Assembly: GCA_965227445.1 (NCBI GenBank)
Contig: OZ245751.1
Coordinates: 186,001 to 250,000 of the forward strand
Source: DT-110 sp030148525
GTDB lineage: Bacteria > Bacteroidota > Bacteroidia > Chitinophagales > Saprospiraceae
Length of the DNA stretch: 64,000 nt
Reading direction: 5' to 3'
Part shown: positions 9,419 through 18,135 of the stretch, piece by piece
Numbering within the stretch: the stretch's first letter is position 1
How the letters are laid out: every line of letters starts with the position of its first letter
Position numbers and translations under genes: made by a program
The notes under the pieces: generated by a model
Told to the model about the DNA's origin: nothing
Seen by the model: only the letters and a program-made list of their open reading frames with translations
Databases searched by the model: none

Positions 9419-10648
9419 ATGAGACACGTACTGTGGCTAGCTATCTGTTTTTGCTCGTTACAAGCCGCTCTGGCACAAAGTATCCCCGGCCCGGTGGCCT
9501 GGTACCAATTTGATAGTGGTTTTGAGGATGCTACCGGGAACACCTCCAATGCCGGGGTGCCCCAGGGGAATCCGGGGTTTGCGTGCGGGGTGAACGAAAG
9601 TGCATTGACTCTCAACGGAGGCAATGATATTATCCGGTTTGTGGGCCCCGTCATCGAAGAGTTTTCTACCGAAGACTTTAGCGTTGTTTTCTACTTCAAA
9701 CCTATCGGTCGGGAAGGAACACAGTACTTGCTGGAAAAGCGCCCCGCTAATTGTACTAATGATCACGCCTTCTTTGTGCGTTATCAACCGGCTACCCGCA
9801 ACATAAATATCGTACTGCAGGAAGGTACGGGCCGCAGCGTGAATATGGTCAGCCAACTCCCGGCCGGCTTTTGCTGGTATCAGATCGCCATCGTTCGCGA
9901 TGGAGGCAGAGTGCGTCTTTATGTGAACGGGGATTTTGTACGGGAACAGGGAACTGTTGGTCGCATTGACCTGCAGAATGCCGGGGACCTGCTCCTGGGA
10001 GGGAGTAATAATTGCTACGGTCCCAACGAGGTGGCCTTTCGTGGCCTGATCGACGATCTGCGCGTATACAACCTGGCGCTCGATGATCGCGAGGTGGATC
10101 TGCTCTACAGTGCCCCTGATCGCATCGCCACGCAGGATACCGTTATTTTCCTGGGTAGTAGTGTCGATATATCTCTGACATCCACTTGTGCGAATATCTT
10201 TCAATGGACCCCGGCCAATGGCGTTTTCAGTCCGGGAATAGGACAGCCCACCATCACACCGAACCGCCCGGGTGATATTACCTATAACTTGCAAATGACG
10301 GATAGCGCCACCGGATGCGTGGCCACCGATTCCATCCGTATTACGGTGGTGGATCCTTCTACCCTCGATTGCTCTACGGCCTATTTACCCAAAGCCTTTA
10401 CGCCTAACGGAGACGGCCTGAACGACACCTATGGCCTCAGCAATCCCAATGCTTTTCAGGAGTTTACGGCCCTGGAGATTTACGATCGCTTCGGAGCCAG
10501 AGTCTTTAGTACGGGAAGCCCCTTCACTCGCTGGGATGGAACCTATCGTGGTGAGCCCGTCAACCCGGGCATGATGCTATATCGGGTGCGTTTTATGTGT
10601 AACGGAGAAGAAGTTGAGCAAACGGGAAGCTTAGTCGTGATGCGCTAA
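9419..10648 (+). CDS. Secreted LamG-domain protein with T9SS type-B sorting domain
   Basis: A 409-residue exported protein. The signal peptide is MRHVLWLAICFCSLQAALAQ. A LamG/concanavalin-like jelly roll follows (about residues 25-230, beginning VAWYQFDSGFEDATG and including GLIDDLRVYNLALDDREV). Next comes a short Ig-like linker. The last 85 or so residues form a gliding-motility-associated (CHU_C) domain: LPKAFTPNGDGLNDTYG, IYDRFGARVFSTG, WDGTYRGEPVNPGMMLYRV. LamG domains bind carbohydrate or protein surfaces; the CHU_C domain directs export and anchoring through T9SS (type B). It is probably a cell-surface binding protein with no catalytic domain. Confidence 0.88.
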   Translation: MRHVLWLAICFCSLQAALAQSIPGPVAWYQFDSGFEDATGNTSNAGVPQGNPGFACGVNESALTLNGGNDIIRFVGPVIEEFSTEDFSVVFYFKPIGREGTQYLLEKRPANCTNDHAFFVRYQPATRNINIVLQEGTGRSVNMVSQLPAGFCWYQIAIVRDGGRVRLYVNGDFVREQGTVGRIDLQNAGDLLLGGSNNCYGPNEVAFRGLIDDLRVYNLALDDREVDLLYSAPDRIATQDTVIFLGSSVDISLTSTCANIFQWTPANGVFSPGIGQPTITPNRPGDITYNLQMTDSATGCVATDSIRITVVDPSTLDCSTAYLPKAFTPNGDGLNDTYGLSNPNAFQEFTALEIYDRFGARVFSTGSPFTRWDGTYRGEPVNPGMMLYRVRFMCNGEEVEQTGSLVVMR

Positions 10649-10738
10649 GCAGACGTGAGATGCAATACCCAACCTCCCGTTAAACAAACGCATGCGAACG
10701 TGTGTCCCGCTCAACCGTTGTCCCTATAAACGATAGCT

Positions 10739-11107
10739 ATGCATTCCAAATACGTTCTTCTGGCGGGCATCTTCTTGGTGTTTCTTTCTTTTTTTGGCTG
10801 CAGCCAAAAAAATGTTGAGGCTCTGGAAGACGATATTTCACAAACGGAACTGGAGTTTAAAGAGAAACTCGATGCCCTGATCCAGCGAAAAAACAGCCTG
10901 CAAGTTGTTGGCAGGGCGCTTACGGTACGCGAACAACAATTTGTGGGAAAGGTCGATAACCTGGAGGGTGATTATCAGGTTTGGCGATCCGCTGATTATC
11001 CCAAAACTCGCCGATCCTACGTTACGCGCCTCGAAGGTCTGCAGGCATTACAGAAACGGGCTAAAGAACTGATGGAACTGGAAAAACCAGAAGTAGACCC
11101 GGGATAA
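10739..11107 (+). CDS. Putative lipoprotein with helical domain
   Basis: A 122-residue protein with an N-terminal hydrophobic segment ending in FFGC, an acceptable lipobox placing the lipidated cysteine near residue 21. The remainder is a highly charged, probably coiled-coil stretch (VEALEDDISQTELEFKEKLDAL). No catalytic motif is visible. It lies 90 bases after the LamG gene on the same strand and may share its transcript. Its stop codon abuts the stop of the convergent membrane-protein gene. Function unknown. Confidence 0.6.
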   Translation: MHSKYVLLAGIFLVFLSFFGCSQKNVEALEDDISQTELEFKEKLDALIQRKNSLQVVGRALTVREQQFVGKVDNLEGDYQVWRSADYPKTRRSYVTRLEGLQALQKRAKELMELEKPEVDPG

Positions 11108-11653
11108 CTATCGGTGCTTTTTTTGCTTTAACTTATCCAGCTCCGGGGCTAATTCATTGAGGTCTAGTTTGTCGATTAAACCCTCCTCGCGGAGGTACTC
11201 CTTCAACTCCTCGGGTTTTTGGGTCCCGATCACGTATTTTTTTCCATTGTCCAGGGTGATTTTCAGCCCTTTGCTTCCCGCTACATTGTAAACGGTGCCG
11301 TGCCTGGTAAACATGCGGATGCCCCATCCGCCCACGAATCCGTAGTCAATTACCTCCGCTTCGGTTATGTCTGACCAGTTGAATCGCTTTCGCAAAAAGG
11401 GAAAGTAGTTGACCGTAATGCACTCATCGTCGATGGTGATACGAAGGCGGGTGATACTGAATAGCAGAAGCGGCAAAATACAAACCAGGGTCAGTACGAT
11501 CAAACCACCATCAGATAAGGGGTTATTACCGAAGGGTATTCCGCGAAAGATCTGCTGGAAAATGCCGATAAACGGGATAACAGACACAGCTCCCAGGATA
11601 AACCACATCCAGAGGGCTTGAAATCGTTGTTCTTCGCGGTAGGGTGGTGGCAT
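11108..11653 (-). CDS. Membrane protein with PH-like domain
   Basis: A 181-residue protein with two hydrophobic helices (about residues 12-34 and 49-68). A soluble domain follows with RLRITIDDECITVNYFPFLRKRF and WSDITEAEVIDYG, a PH-like pattern also seen in the gene at 6282-6764. The C-terminus is charged. Family knowledge: such two-helix plus PH-domain proteins are common and mostly uncharacterised. It is the last backbone-like gene before the AT-richer island that follows it. Confidence 0.6.
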   Translation of the reverse strand: MPPPYREEQRFQALWMWFILGAVSVIPFIGIFQQIFRGIPFGNNPLSDGGLIVLTLVCILPLLLFSITRLRITIDDECITVNYFPFLRKRFNWSDITEAEVIDYGFVGGWGIRMFTRHGTVYNVAGSKGLKITLDNGKKYVIGTQKPEELKEYLREEGLIDKLDLNELAPELDKLKQKKHR

Positions 11654-11765
11654 ACAGTTTGGGCTTTTGGTTGTAACGACTCATTTTAGCAATTAATTGT
11701 TGCTGCTTATATTCTCGATTCGGTCTTTTATTGGTCCAAAACCTACCTAGTAAATATCTCCTTTA

Positions 11766-11790
11766 TACCGCTTCCGATACTCGATGGTTT
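11766..11790. repeat. Fragment of the TACCG palindromic element
   Basis: TACCGCTTCCGA, the left end of the palindromic family, is followed directly by TACTCGATGG, which matches an internal part of the element. It looks like an internal-deletion remnant. TTTA precedes it, but the right end is missing. Confidence 0.45.
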
Positions 11791-11792
11791 TT

Positions 11793-12425
11793 TCATTTTG
11801 GTTTTGAATACTCGATTAATTCTTCCACATAGCTAAAATCACCTTGATTTTGAATGAGCTTTATGAAATTTTTTACAGCAGGTGCATACCACCAGATTTC
11901 CCTTTCCTCTGCGCTATAACCTCTGGAATTAGAGGTTGTCCCGGTATACTCTATTGTATAAGCCATAAATGTTCCCGCTTCCACTGTTTCTTCGCGGAAC
12001 GATAGTATTTCGGCAGTTTGACTTTGGGTTCCCGTGGTTCCATCTTGGCTTGTCCAATTGTTTTCATATTTCCATTTTTTACCTACTTCCAATGGCCAGT
12101 CATACTTAGGGGTTTCGCTTTCCTCCGGCTTTACAATTTCGGTGAGTGGGATAGTGTCTTTGCCTATTGTCATACATAAACCAATATCAGTACTAACTAT
12201 GGTTCTGGTGTCCGTACCTTCCGAACGAACTTCGCCCTCTGTAGTTACTCCTTTATATTTCCAAACCCATTTTTCACCAAGCGTATAATCAGCAAGAGTT
12301 GGTTGTTGGGTGATTCCTGTTCCTTTGGGACTCTCGCAAGCACAAAGTATAATCAAGGAAAAGATTGTTATGAATGATGTTTTTATTATTGGTTTTTTTG
12401 ATAATGATTTAAGCGTTGGATTCAT
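11793..12425 (-). CDS. Putative lipoprotein
   Basis: A 210-residue exported protein. I start at ATG 12425 (MNPTLKSLSKKP) because it gives a typical lipoprotein signal with lipobox IILCAC; the longer open frame runs 27 codons upstream, overlapping the oxidoreductase gene. The mature part has a predicted beta-rich texture with GEKWVWKYKG, VGKKWKYENNWTSQ and an EYTGTTSNSRGYSAEEREIWWY stretch, reminiscent of small beta-sandwich lipoproteins that have repeated tryptophans. I do not recognise a family with a known function. Confidence 0.6.
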   Translation of the reverse strand: MNPTLKSLSKKPIIKTSFITIFSLIILCACESPKGTGITQQPTLADYTLGEKWVWKYKGVTTEGEVRSEGTDTRTIVSTDIGLCMTIGKDTIPLTEIVKPEESETPKYDWPLEVGKKWKYENNWTSQDGTTGTQSQTAEILSFREETVEAGTFMAYTIEYTGTTSNSRGYSAEEREIWWYAPAVKNFIKLIQNQGDFSYVEELIEYSKPK

Positions 12426-12453
12426 GTATATTTTTGTTTTGTTGTTAGAGGTG

Positions 12454-13395
12454 TCAAAGTGAAACACGTATAACAACATTACCCCGCTTATGCCCAAGTT
12501 CAACATAATCGTGTGCCTCGGCCATTTTTTCTAATGGGAAGACTCTATCAATTACTGGTTTGATCTTTCCTGCTTCCAGGTAGGTTTTCAATTGCATAAA
12601 AGCACTTTTAGGGGTTTTAGGTACGCCAGAATCAATGGAGATGTATTTTCCATTTGTATTCAACGCCTTTTTGCTTTTTTCTTTAAGTATGGAGGATTTT
12701 GAGTTTCCGACTGCGTCTAATACATATTTATAAGTGGATAACTGTTTTTCAGCGCCCTGCAGGGTGTAATCAATCACCCGATCACTACCCAGCGATTTGA
12801 CCAAGTCGAAGTTTTTGCCGCTACAAACAGCGGTTACGTTTGCGCCTGCAAGTTTGGCTAATTGCACCGCCATTGTCCCAATACTGCCTGACGCCCCGTA
12901 GATTAAGACTTCATCGCCTTTCTGAATGGAGGTTTTTCTCAACAGATGCATAGCCAGTAAGCCACCGTAGGGAGTCGCGGCAGCCTCATTATGGCTGATG
13001 TTGGGCGGTTTCAGGGCGATACTCCAGTCTTCAGGCAGGCATATATATTCAGCATAAGATCCAAAGCGGTGATTGGTAGTAGAAATAGAACCATAGGCAA
13101 ATACTTCCTGACCAATCTGAAAGGAGGTCGCTTTTTTGCCCTTCGCTACCACCACTCCGGAGGATACCATGCCCAGGATGGGGTTGCGTGGTTTCCCAAA
13201 ACCGAAGATAATTTGCAGGATAAATTTTGGAATAAGCGGCTCATCCAATCTTCGTATAAGGACATCACTGGCGGTGACCGAGGTAGCTTTTATTTTTATC
13301 AGTACCTCATTGTCTTTTGGTGATTGTTTTTCAATATCTGCCAATACCAGGTTCTCAGAACCTCCGTATTTCAAGCATTTAATCGCTTTCATCAT
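12454..13395 (-). CDS. MDR-superfamily NAD(P)-dependent oxidoreductase (quinone reductase-like)
   Basis: A 313-residue zinc-independent medium-chain dehydrogenase/reductase. The N-terminal GroES-like domain begins MKAIKCLKYGGSENLVL and contains ILGMVSSGVVVAKGKKATSFQIGQEVFAYG. The Rossmann nucleotide-binding motif is LIYGASGSIGTMAVQLAKLAGANVTAVCSG, and the C-terminus has the family ending HKRGNVVIRV. Such enzymes reduce quinones or enones with NAD(P)H. It is a paralogue of the gene at 34464-35450. Two adjacent ATG codons compete for the start. It lies in the AT-rich island, transcribed with the neighbouring lipoprotein gene. Confidence 0.85.
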   Translation of the reverse strand: MMKAIKCLKYGGSENLVLADIEKQSPKDNEVLIKIKATSVTASDVLIRRLDEPLIPKFILQIIFGFGKPRNPILGMVSSGVVVAKGKKATSFQIGQEVFAYGSISTTNHRFGSYAEYICLPEDWSIALKPPNISHNEAAATPYGGLLAMHLLRKTSIQKGDEVLIYGASGSIGTMAVQLAKLAGANVTAVCSGKNFDLVKSLGSDRVIDYTLQGAEKQLSTYKYVLDAVGNSKSSILKEKSKKALNTNGKYISIDSGVPKTPKSAFMQLKTYLEAGKIKPVIDRVFPLEKMAEAHDYVELGHKRGNVVIRVSL

Positions 13396-13585
13396 GTTTT
13401 TTTTCTGAATTTCACATTTCTCATCTTCATAAATTTGCTCTTTTAAACGCTTCTGTTCTTTGTATTTGCTGCTCTAAATCCCATTCTAAAGGGTTTCTTA
13501 GATTAGCCAAGAATTGTGCATCTTGATTTGGTCAGACTAGCAGTTTAAAAATTCACCTCAAAGTAAAGGAGTTAATCAATCCGTT

Positions 13586-14155
13586 TTAATACCAGTTAAA
13601 TCCTAGCCCAATAGAGAGTATTACAACTTCCCGATTTTTATCATTATCCAAATGACTCCATCCCATCTGTAGCTGGGTTTGAAGGTCTAGTGCAAATTTT
13701 TTCTTTTGCACCAATTCATACCCGGTGCTGAAGGCAACTGCTCCACCAAAATTCCAATCTTCATCTTTAATGTTGTTTTCGTAGATTGCCGGAAAGTCCA
13801 TAGCGATACCTGCACCTGCATTCACCCACCATCGGTCTTTTACCCAATATTGAATAGATGGCATGAAGGCATCAAAACTTCGATCTTTGTCTTCGTATTC
13901 GTAGCTCATTCCAGAATACACCCCCAGGATGGACAGGCGATCATTGACCATCCAACCCAATTTTAAATTGGGAAAGCTACCGCCGCCTTGAGCTTCATCG
14001 AAAGGTACTTCTTGATCGCTATCAGATACACTGATGACACCACCGCCTATTCCAAAGCCAATGACAAATCCTTTTCTCTCAATTTGGGTGGTCTCATTTT
14101 GACTGTAAGAGAGAAGTGTGCAAAACATACATACAGAAATCAATAAGTATTTCAT
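13586..14155 (-). CDS. Outer membrane beta-barrel protein
   Basis: A 189-residue exported protein. The signal peptide MKYLLISVCMFCTLLSYSQ is followed by about eight short amphipathic strands (FVIGFGIGGGVISVS, PNLKLGWMVNDRLSILGVYS, WVKDRWWVNAGAGIAMDF, GGAVAFSTGYELVQKKKF) and an aromatic C-terminus GLGFNWY, as expected for a small OmpA/OmpW-like barrel. Transport or adhesion function cannot be told. The 190 bases between it and the oxidoreductase gene show no palindrome of the attC-like type. Confidence 0.75.
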   Translation of the reverse strand: MKYLLISVCMFCTLLSYSQNETTQIERKGFVIGFGIGGGVISVSDSDQEVPFDEAQGGGSFPNLKLGWMVNDRLSILGVYSGMSYEYEDKDRSFDAFMPSIQYWVKDRWWVNAGAGIAMDFPAIYENNIKDEDWNFGGAVAFSTGYELVQKKKFALDLQTQLQMGWSHLDNDKNREVVILSIGLGFNWY

Positions 14156-14267
14156 TTTTAATGATTTTACTATTTAAGTAATTGGTCTGACTTGTCAGAC
14201 GATGGTTCAAAAGTTCAATGCGATGTACATGTTTGGCCAAAAAAGCAAGTACTTCCCATTCTCGTTA

Positions 14268-14387
14268 TACCGCTTCCGAAAAGGTTTGGGCTTCGCCCAA
14301 CCTTTTCACGCGAGTATATACTCGACTCTAAGTGGTTTTGCTACGCAGTACTTCGTGCTGGTGTCCCAACCCACTTCGTTGTCGGTA
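14268..14387. repeat. TACCG palindromic element, copy A (long form)
   Basis: A 120-bp element with ends TACCG...CGGTA, flanked on both sides by TA. Internal order: hairpin 1 (AAAAGGTTTGGGC/GCCCAACCTTTT), a 14-bp perfect palindrome CGAGTATATACTCG, and hairpin 3 whose arms are AAGTGG/CCACTT. The apex of hairpin 3 carries about 20 extra bases (TACTTCGTGCTG) compared with the short copies C-E. Confidence 0.85.
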
Positions 14388-14569
14388 TAGTTGGTCTGGT
14401 GAAGAGGAAAGGAATCATCATCCGATGATCCTATACACTGCTTTATCGAATTGACAAGTCAAAGATGGAGTAGAAAAGAAGGGGATTCGTTCTGAAATGA
14501 AATTTCGAACCTTTTTAGGAGATTTGGAACCTTTTAAACAGGCTTACATTTGATTAGACCTTGCTGTTA

Positions 14570-14690
14570 TACCGCTTTCAAAAAAGGTGTGGGCTTTGCC
14601 AAACCTTTTCACGCGAGTATATACTCGACTCGAAGTGGTTTGGAGTCCCAGCACGAAGTACTGTGGAGCAAAACCACTTCGTTGTCGGTA
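14570..14690. repeat. TACCG palindromic element, copy B (long form)
   Basis: A 121-bp copy in the same orientation as copy A, flanked by TA on each side. The apex of hairpin 3 (CAGCACGAAGTACTG) is the inverse of the corresponding stretch in copy A. The 182 bases between copies A and B hold no gene. Confidence 0.85.
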
Positions 14691-14730
14691 TATTAAGATT
14701 GTAGAAGATATTACTTCTTAAATTAATCAT

Positions 14731-14955
14731 TCAACCTAAGCGAGAATATCCCAGCCCGCAAAGCCTACAATAGCATAAAACAAGTTGCTTAGAACATGAA
14801 TTAGGACCGCCATTTTGCATGGACTTTCTCCTTTCAGTGTTTCCTGCATACATAACCCCCTGGTCCTTTAAACTATCCGCTTCGCGTGAATAATTTTGCC
14901 CCATGGCAGGTTGGAAAAGGACTATAGCTAAAGAAATGATAATTGTTTTTTTCAT
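14731..14955 (-). CDS. Short exported protein or gene remnant
   Basis: A 74-residue open frame with a convincing signal peptide (MKKTIIISLAIVLFQPAMGQ) but a mature part too short and cysteine-rich at its end to be a normal domain (QLVLCYCRLCGLGYSRLG). It sits 20 bases 3' of the hydrolase gene and close to palindromic copy B. Most likely a truncated or frameshifted remnant of a longer exported protein. No family recognised. Confidence 0.35.
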   Translation of the reverse strand: MKKTIIISLAIVLFQPAMGQNYSREADSLKDQGVMYAGNTERRKSMQNGGPNSCSKQLVLCYCRLCGLGYSRLG

Positions 14956-14975
14956 GACAGTTTGATTTTAAATTT

Positions 14976-15938
14976 TCAGGCATTTTGTTGTTCTAACCAT
15001 TTCAATATTGCCTTATTGGTTTCTTCTGGTTTTTCTTGCTGAATCCAATGACCACAGTCGAAGCTCACTTCTTCTACGTTGGGCACAAATGCAGATAATC
15101 CTTCAAACTTTGGTATCACATCCTGATCTCCATAGATCATAAGTGTGGGTTGTTGGATGATAGGGTCTGCACTCGCCAATAAGTGCCAGTTACGGTCAAG
15201 ATTCCTGTACCAGTTGATACTACCGGTAAACCCTGTTGACTCGAAAGAGGAGATGAAAACAGCAAGTTCCCTTTCACTCATAATCGGCTCGCCCTGTGGT
15301 TCTTTGGCTCTGGCGATATTGATCATTGCCATGCCTGGTTCAGGGACGCTTTGAGGTACGTTTTTCCGGAATATGTTGCGTAGGAATTGTGGAGCATTTT
15401 CATCCAGAATAGCGTCTGCTACCCCGGGTTGTCGATTGAAGTGGACAAAATAGTTATCGCCACCAAATACTTCTTCCATCCACTCGATCCAGGGTCTTTC
15501 TCCACGTACCTGGTAGGGTACGGCGAGGGCAATAATTCCCTTTACACGGGTTGGGTGCAACAGGGTCAACCCCCAAGTGACCATCGCACCCCAGTCATGA
15601 CCTACAAAAGTGGCATCCTTGTATCCATAATGATCGAGCAGTGCGACAAGATCTCCCGTCAAATGTTCAATGTCATAAGCTGTTTCTTCTACTGGTCGAG
15701 ATGAGTTGCCATAACCCCGTTGGTTTGGAACAATCACGTGGTAGCCAGCTTCGACAAGTGTAGGTATTTGATGGCGCCAAGTGAATGCATGCTCGGGCCA
15801 GCCATGACATAGCACAATTGGTTTTCCGGCATTTTGTCGACCCGCTTCAAAGACTTCTAGTTCTATGCCATTAACCGAAATTAAAGTAGGCTTTGGAAAT
15901 TTTGTGTCAATAAGATTTGAGTGCATAACGTTTGTCAT
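14976..15938 (-). CDS. Alpha/beta hydrolase, epoxide-hydrolase-like
   Basis: A 320-residue enzyme of the epoxide hydrolase/haloalkane dehalogenase group. The oxyanion motif is HGWPE in IVLCHGWPEHAFTW, the nucleophile is the aspartate of VGHDWGA, the lid region includes INWYRNLDRNW, and the C-terminal histidine is in DCGHWIQQE. An aspartate nucleophile and cap-domain tyrosine are what epoxide hydrolases use to open epoxide rings; the substrate is unknown. It is closely similar along its length to the gene at 29275-30225 in a different block of the same island. The WYL regulator gene lies immediately upstream on the same strand and may control it. Confidence 0.82.
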   Translation of the reverse strand: MTNVMHSNLIDTKFPKPTLISVNGIELEVFEAGRQNAGKPIVLCHGWPEHAFTWRHQIPTLVEAGYHVIVPNQRGYGNSSRPVEETAYDIEHLTGDLVALLDHYGYKDATFVGHDWGAMVTWGLTLLHPTRVKGIIALAVPYQVRGERPWIEWMEEVFGGDNYFVHFNRQPGVADAILDENAPQFLRNIFRKNVPQSVPEPGMAMINIARAKEPQGEPIMSERELAVFISSFESTGFTGSINWYRNLDRNWHLLASADPIIQQPTLMIYGDQDVIPKFEGLSAFVPNVEEVSFDCGHWIQQEKPEETNKAILKWLEQQNA

Positions 15939-16013
15939 TAGTTATCTTTTATAAAGATTTGAGACAAACGTATTACCGACTTGTGACAGCCTTATGTCAA
16001 GGGTCAGTAAGAG

Positions 16014-16703
16014 TTATTGATATTTGTCAAAATACTCTTGTAAAGTCAAATTGTGCGGTTCAAATTTTTCAGGTAAAATTTCCATTTTTTTAATTCTGTC
16101 CGGTCGAAAAAACCGGAACTCCTTGCGCAAACGACACCATGCAATCAGATACCAATATTCGGCACTAATTATGGCAAATGGCTCGATCACTCTATCAGTA
16201 GAGGCGCCTTCCTTACTGGTATACCGTATCTTTATCAGATTGTAATTGGTGAGTGCACTTTGCAGGTCGGACAAATTATTGCTGTTTCTTTCTTGATTGA
16301 GCGCCTCGTCATATTGTGTTCTATTGGCCAGTAGATTGGCTTTGTCCTGGACGGTATATCTTAAAATAGATTTGACTTTTTCAATAGCCTCTGTGTAATC
16401 CTGTACAAATGAGGCATCTGTGTTTCTTAATACGAGCTGTTCTGCCAATATTAAGGCGTTGGCTTGTTTTTCGGTGAACATGATGGGGGGAATTCTATAA
16501 CCTTCCATTAGGGTATACCCCTTTCCTTCCTGCGTTAATATAGGGACACCTGCTCTTTCCAGTGCTTTGATATCCCTGTAAATGGTGCGAGTGCTAACAC
16601 AAAATTTTTCAGCAAGACTTACTGCTGTCAATATTCTTTTGGTCTGCAACTGCGTTAGGATGGCAGTCAGCCTTGATATCCTTTTGAGGTCATCACCTTC
16701 CAT
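16014..16703 (-). CDS. Transcriptional regulator, HTH plus WYL domain (YafY-like)
   Basis: A 229-residue DNA-binding regulator. The N-terminal DeoR/HTH_11-type helix-turn-helix has AVSLAEKFCVSTRTIYRDIKALERAGVPI, the family signature. A wing/linker follows with GKGYTLMEGYRIPPIMFT. The C-terminal WYL domain contains YWYLIAWCRLRKEFRFFRPDRI. WYL domains sense ligands, in some cases nucleic acid. It lies 75 bases upstream of the epoxide-hydrolase-like gene on the same strand, suggesting local control. Attc-like site a lies immediately upstream of its start, making this the first gene of a block. Confidence 0.85.
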   Translation of the reverse strand: MEGDDLKRISRLTAILTQLQTKRILTAVSLAEKFCVSTRTIYRDIKALERAGVPILTQEGKGYTLMEGYRIPPIMFTEKQANALILAEQLVLRNTDASFVQDYTEAIEKVKSILRYTVQDKANLLANRTQYDEALNQERNSNNLSDLQSALTNYNLIKIRYTSKEGASTDRVIEPFAIISAEYWYLIAWCRLRKEFRFFRPDRIKKMEILPEKFEPHNLTLQEYFDKYQ

Positions 16704-16730
16704 TAGGCATTTGTCGAATTTGTGTGTAAT

Positions 16731-16799
16731 GGCTTACGGGCGAGTGCAAATGCTGTAGCCGAAGATAGGAGGCTGTGGTTATACTGCACGATGTTGCCC
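16731..16799 (-). other. attC-like palindrome a
   Basis: Between the WYL regulator and the PIN/antitoxin pair. On the minus strand the outer left arm is GTGGGCAAC and the inner arms are CGTGCA and TGCAC; a smaller AGCC/GGCT stem lies at the centre. The right core reads GTAAGCC, one base off GTTRRRY. The outer left arm is complementary in 8 of 9 bases to the first bases (GTTGGCCAC) of the preceding block at site b, as expected for a cassette and its own attC. Confidence 0.55.
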
Positions 16800-16812
16800 A
16801 CTGGCTTTGTTT

Positions 16813-17226
16813 TTAATTCTTCATTCCAAGATACTCTTTAGCAGACAAAACCGGGATCGTAGATAACTTGAAATCCTTCTGGTTCCTGGTAATAATCAAA
16901 CTGATATCACTTTCTAAAGCACAGTAATATTGAAGGGCATCTTCAAAATCCTTAAAGTCGGAATCTAATGATAGTTCGATTACTTTATCGTTGATAGGAA
17001 GGACGTTCACTAGGACCTTGAATTGTCTAATTACTTTGCGCACCTGAGAAATTTTAAGTTGCTGAGAGAGGATATAATAAGTATTGGCGATCGTCAAGGC
17101 AGAAACAAAAAGCTGAACCTTACCTTGATCTCCCAGGGTAAATAATTCTTGTGCTTCAACGAGGAATTTTTCTCGCTTACCTAACAGATCTAAAACCACA
17201 TTGGTATCTACCAATATTTTTTCCAT
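16813..17226 (-). CDS. PIN-domain toxin (VapC-like)
   Basis: A 137-residue PIN nuclease. The acidic site is visible: D7 in ILVDTNVVLDLL, the middle acidic residues around DFKDFEDALQYY, and a C-terminal SLIITRNQKDF. VapC-type toxins cleave tRNA or rRNA and are neutralised by a partner antitoxin. The partner is the upstream gene: its stop codon and this ATG overlap by one base (TAATG). The pair is bounded by attC-like sites a and b, so it would be a stand-alone toxin-antitoxin cassette. Confidence 0.85.
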   Translation of the reverse strand: MEKILVDTNVVLDLLGKREKFLVEAQELFTLGDQGKVQLFVSALTIANTYYILSQQLKISQVRKVIRQFKVLVNVLPINDKVIELSLDSDFKDFEDALQYYCALESDISLIITRNQKDFKLSTIPVLSAKEYLGMKN

Positions 17227-17474
17227 TAGGAGTACTTCTCAGTCAGATAATCGATGTAATCCTTTTTATCATCTTCCTCTTTTAACTTCACAACACCAGT
17301 CAAACTTTCAACCAGGGGGCTGATTTTGATTTTCTTGGAAGAACTGTCCGTTAAAGCGTTCAGATAATTTTCGATAAGCTTGGATAGACTAATGTTCTGT
17401 TCCTTGGCGTACACCTTTGCACGCTGGATAACATTGGCATCTAACTTTAATGTGAGCTTAGAATCCATTGACAA
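17226..17474 (-). CDS. Antitoxin of PIN toxin pair (ribbon-helix-helix-like, DUF6364-type)
   Basis: An 82-residue protein. The N-terminus KLTLKLDANVIQRAKVYAKEQNISLSKLIENYL has the strand plus two-helix pattern of ribbon-helix-helix DNA-binding antitoxins. The C-terminal tail (LKEEDDKKDYIDYLTEKYS) is acidic and likely wraps the toxin. It overlaps the PIN gene by one base. Autoregulation of the pair is expected from family behaviour; no operator was identified. Confidence 0.8.
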   Translation of the reverse strand: MSMDSKLTLKLDANVIQRAKVYAKEQNISLSKLIENYLNALTDSSSKKIKISPLVESLTGVVKLKEEDDKKDYIDYLTEKYS

Positions 17475-17551
17475 TTAGTTATACGTACAAAAATAAATAA
17501 TTCACACGTATTTGTCAATAGAAGTGATAGACTTCTGCTGGTGGCCAACGG

Positions 17552-18062
17552 CAGAGTGTGCAAAAATACCTCCACCCACATTCGTAAATATACTTTATGA
17601 GTAGCCCGTTAGAGAGAATACCCGTGTTGGTTGATGATACGCTTTTCTTACCACCTGTTCCATGTTGCGCCACAGCCATGAAAAAGCTAAAAAGCCCTTT
17701 TTAGGGCCTTAATAAGGCCTTTTATCCTCATAATAGACATACTTCTCCTCAGGTTGCACCTTCCATAGATATACAGCTTAAGCAAATCCCCTGGATGGAA
17801 GGGCGGGCTTCCTGTCGATTTGGCTTGCGCTTTTTGGAAGCCTAAACCGCTAAGGTCCAGGCTATCGACAAAGGCACCGATAGCTCGTACCGGATGATCT
17901 GATCCTATTTGATCTTCCAGCGAAAAAAAGAACAACTGGTGCCGATCAGTACCGCTTTGGTGGCCCATGGGGTGTTAGGTGTTGATCTAATTCAAAATAC
18001 GAATTTCAAAGGGGTAAGGTAAATTATGGATAAACCGTTTTGGTGAGTTTTTGCACAGTCTG
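17552..18062 (-). mobile_element. IS1182-like deletion derivative, copy 1
   Basis: A 511-bp non-autonomous element with inverted ends CAGAGTGTGCAAAAA and TTTTTGCACAGTCTG and a 4-bp duplication ACGG (17548-17551 and 18063-18066). The inside holds only the first part of a transposase. It is nearly identical to 27689-28200, so both copies moved recently or one duplicated the other. Confidence 0.8.
17687..17968 (-). pseudogene. Truncated IS1182-family transposase
   Basis: A 93-residue N-terminal fragment (QLFFFSLEDQIGSDHPVRAI..., then FHPGDLLKLYIYGRCNLRRS), which is the start of IS1182-family transposases that are normally around 500 residues. The catalytic DDE region is absent. Compared with the second copy, the frame closes early after KALKRAF because of a small length difference in an A/T-rich run. 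Confidence 0.8.
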
Positions 18063-18135
18063 ACGGACGAGCTTTGCGATCGGCCGCAGCTTTGCGGAGG
18101 CTGGGTGTATAGCTGGTGTTAGCGACTGCCTATAT

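Larger units (their letters stand above)
17545..18124 (-). other. attC-like palindrome b, split by a 511-bp insertion
   Basis: Outer arms GCCAACGG (17545-17551) and GTTAGC (18118-18123) with inner arms CGAGCT and AGCTGG; the IS1182-derived element at 17552-18062 sits between them. Removing the element and one ACGG leaves a palindrome of about 70 bases, the usual attC size. On the minus strand the core reads GTTGGCC, which starts the toxin-antitoxin block. Confidence 0.5.
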
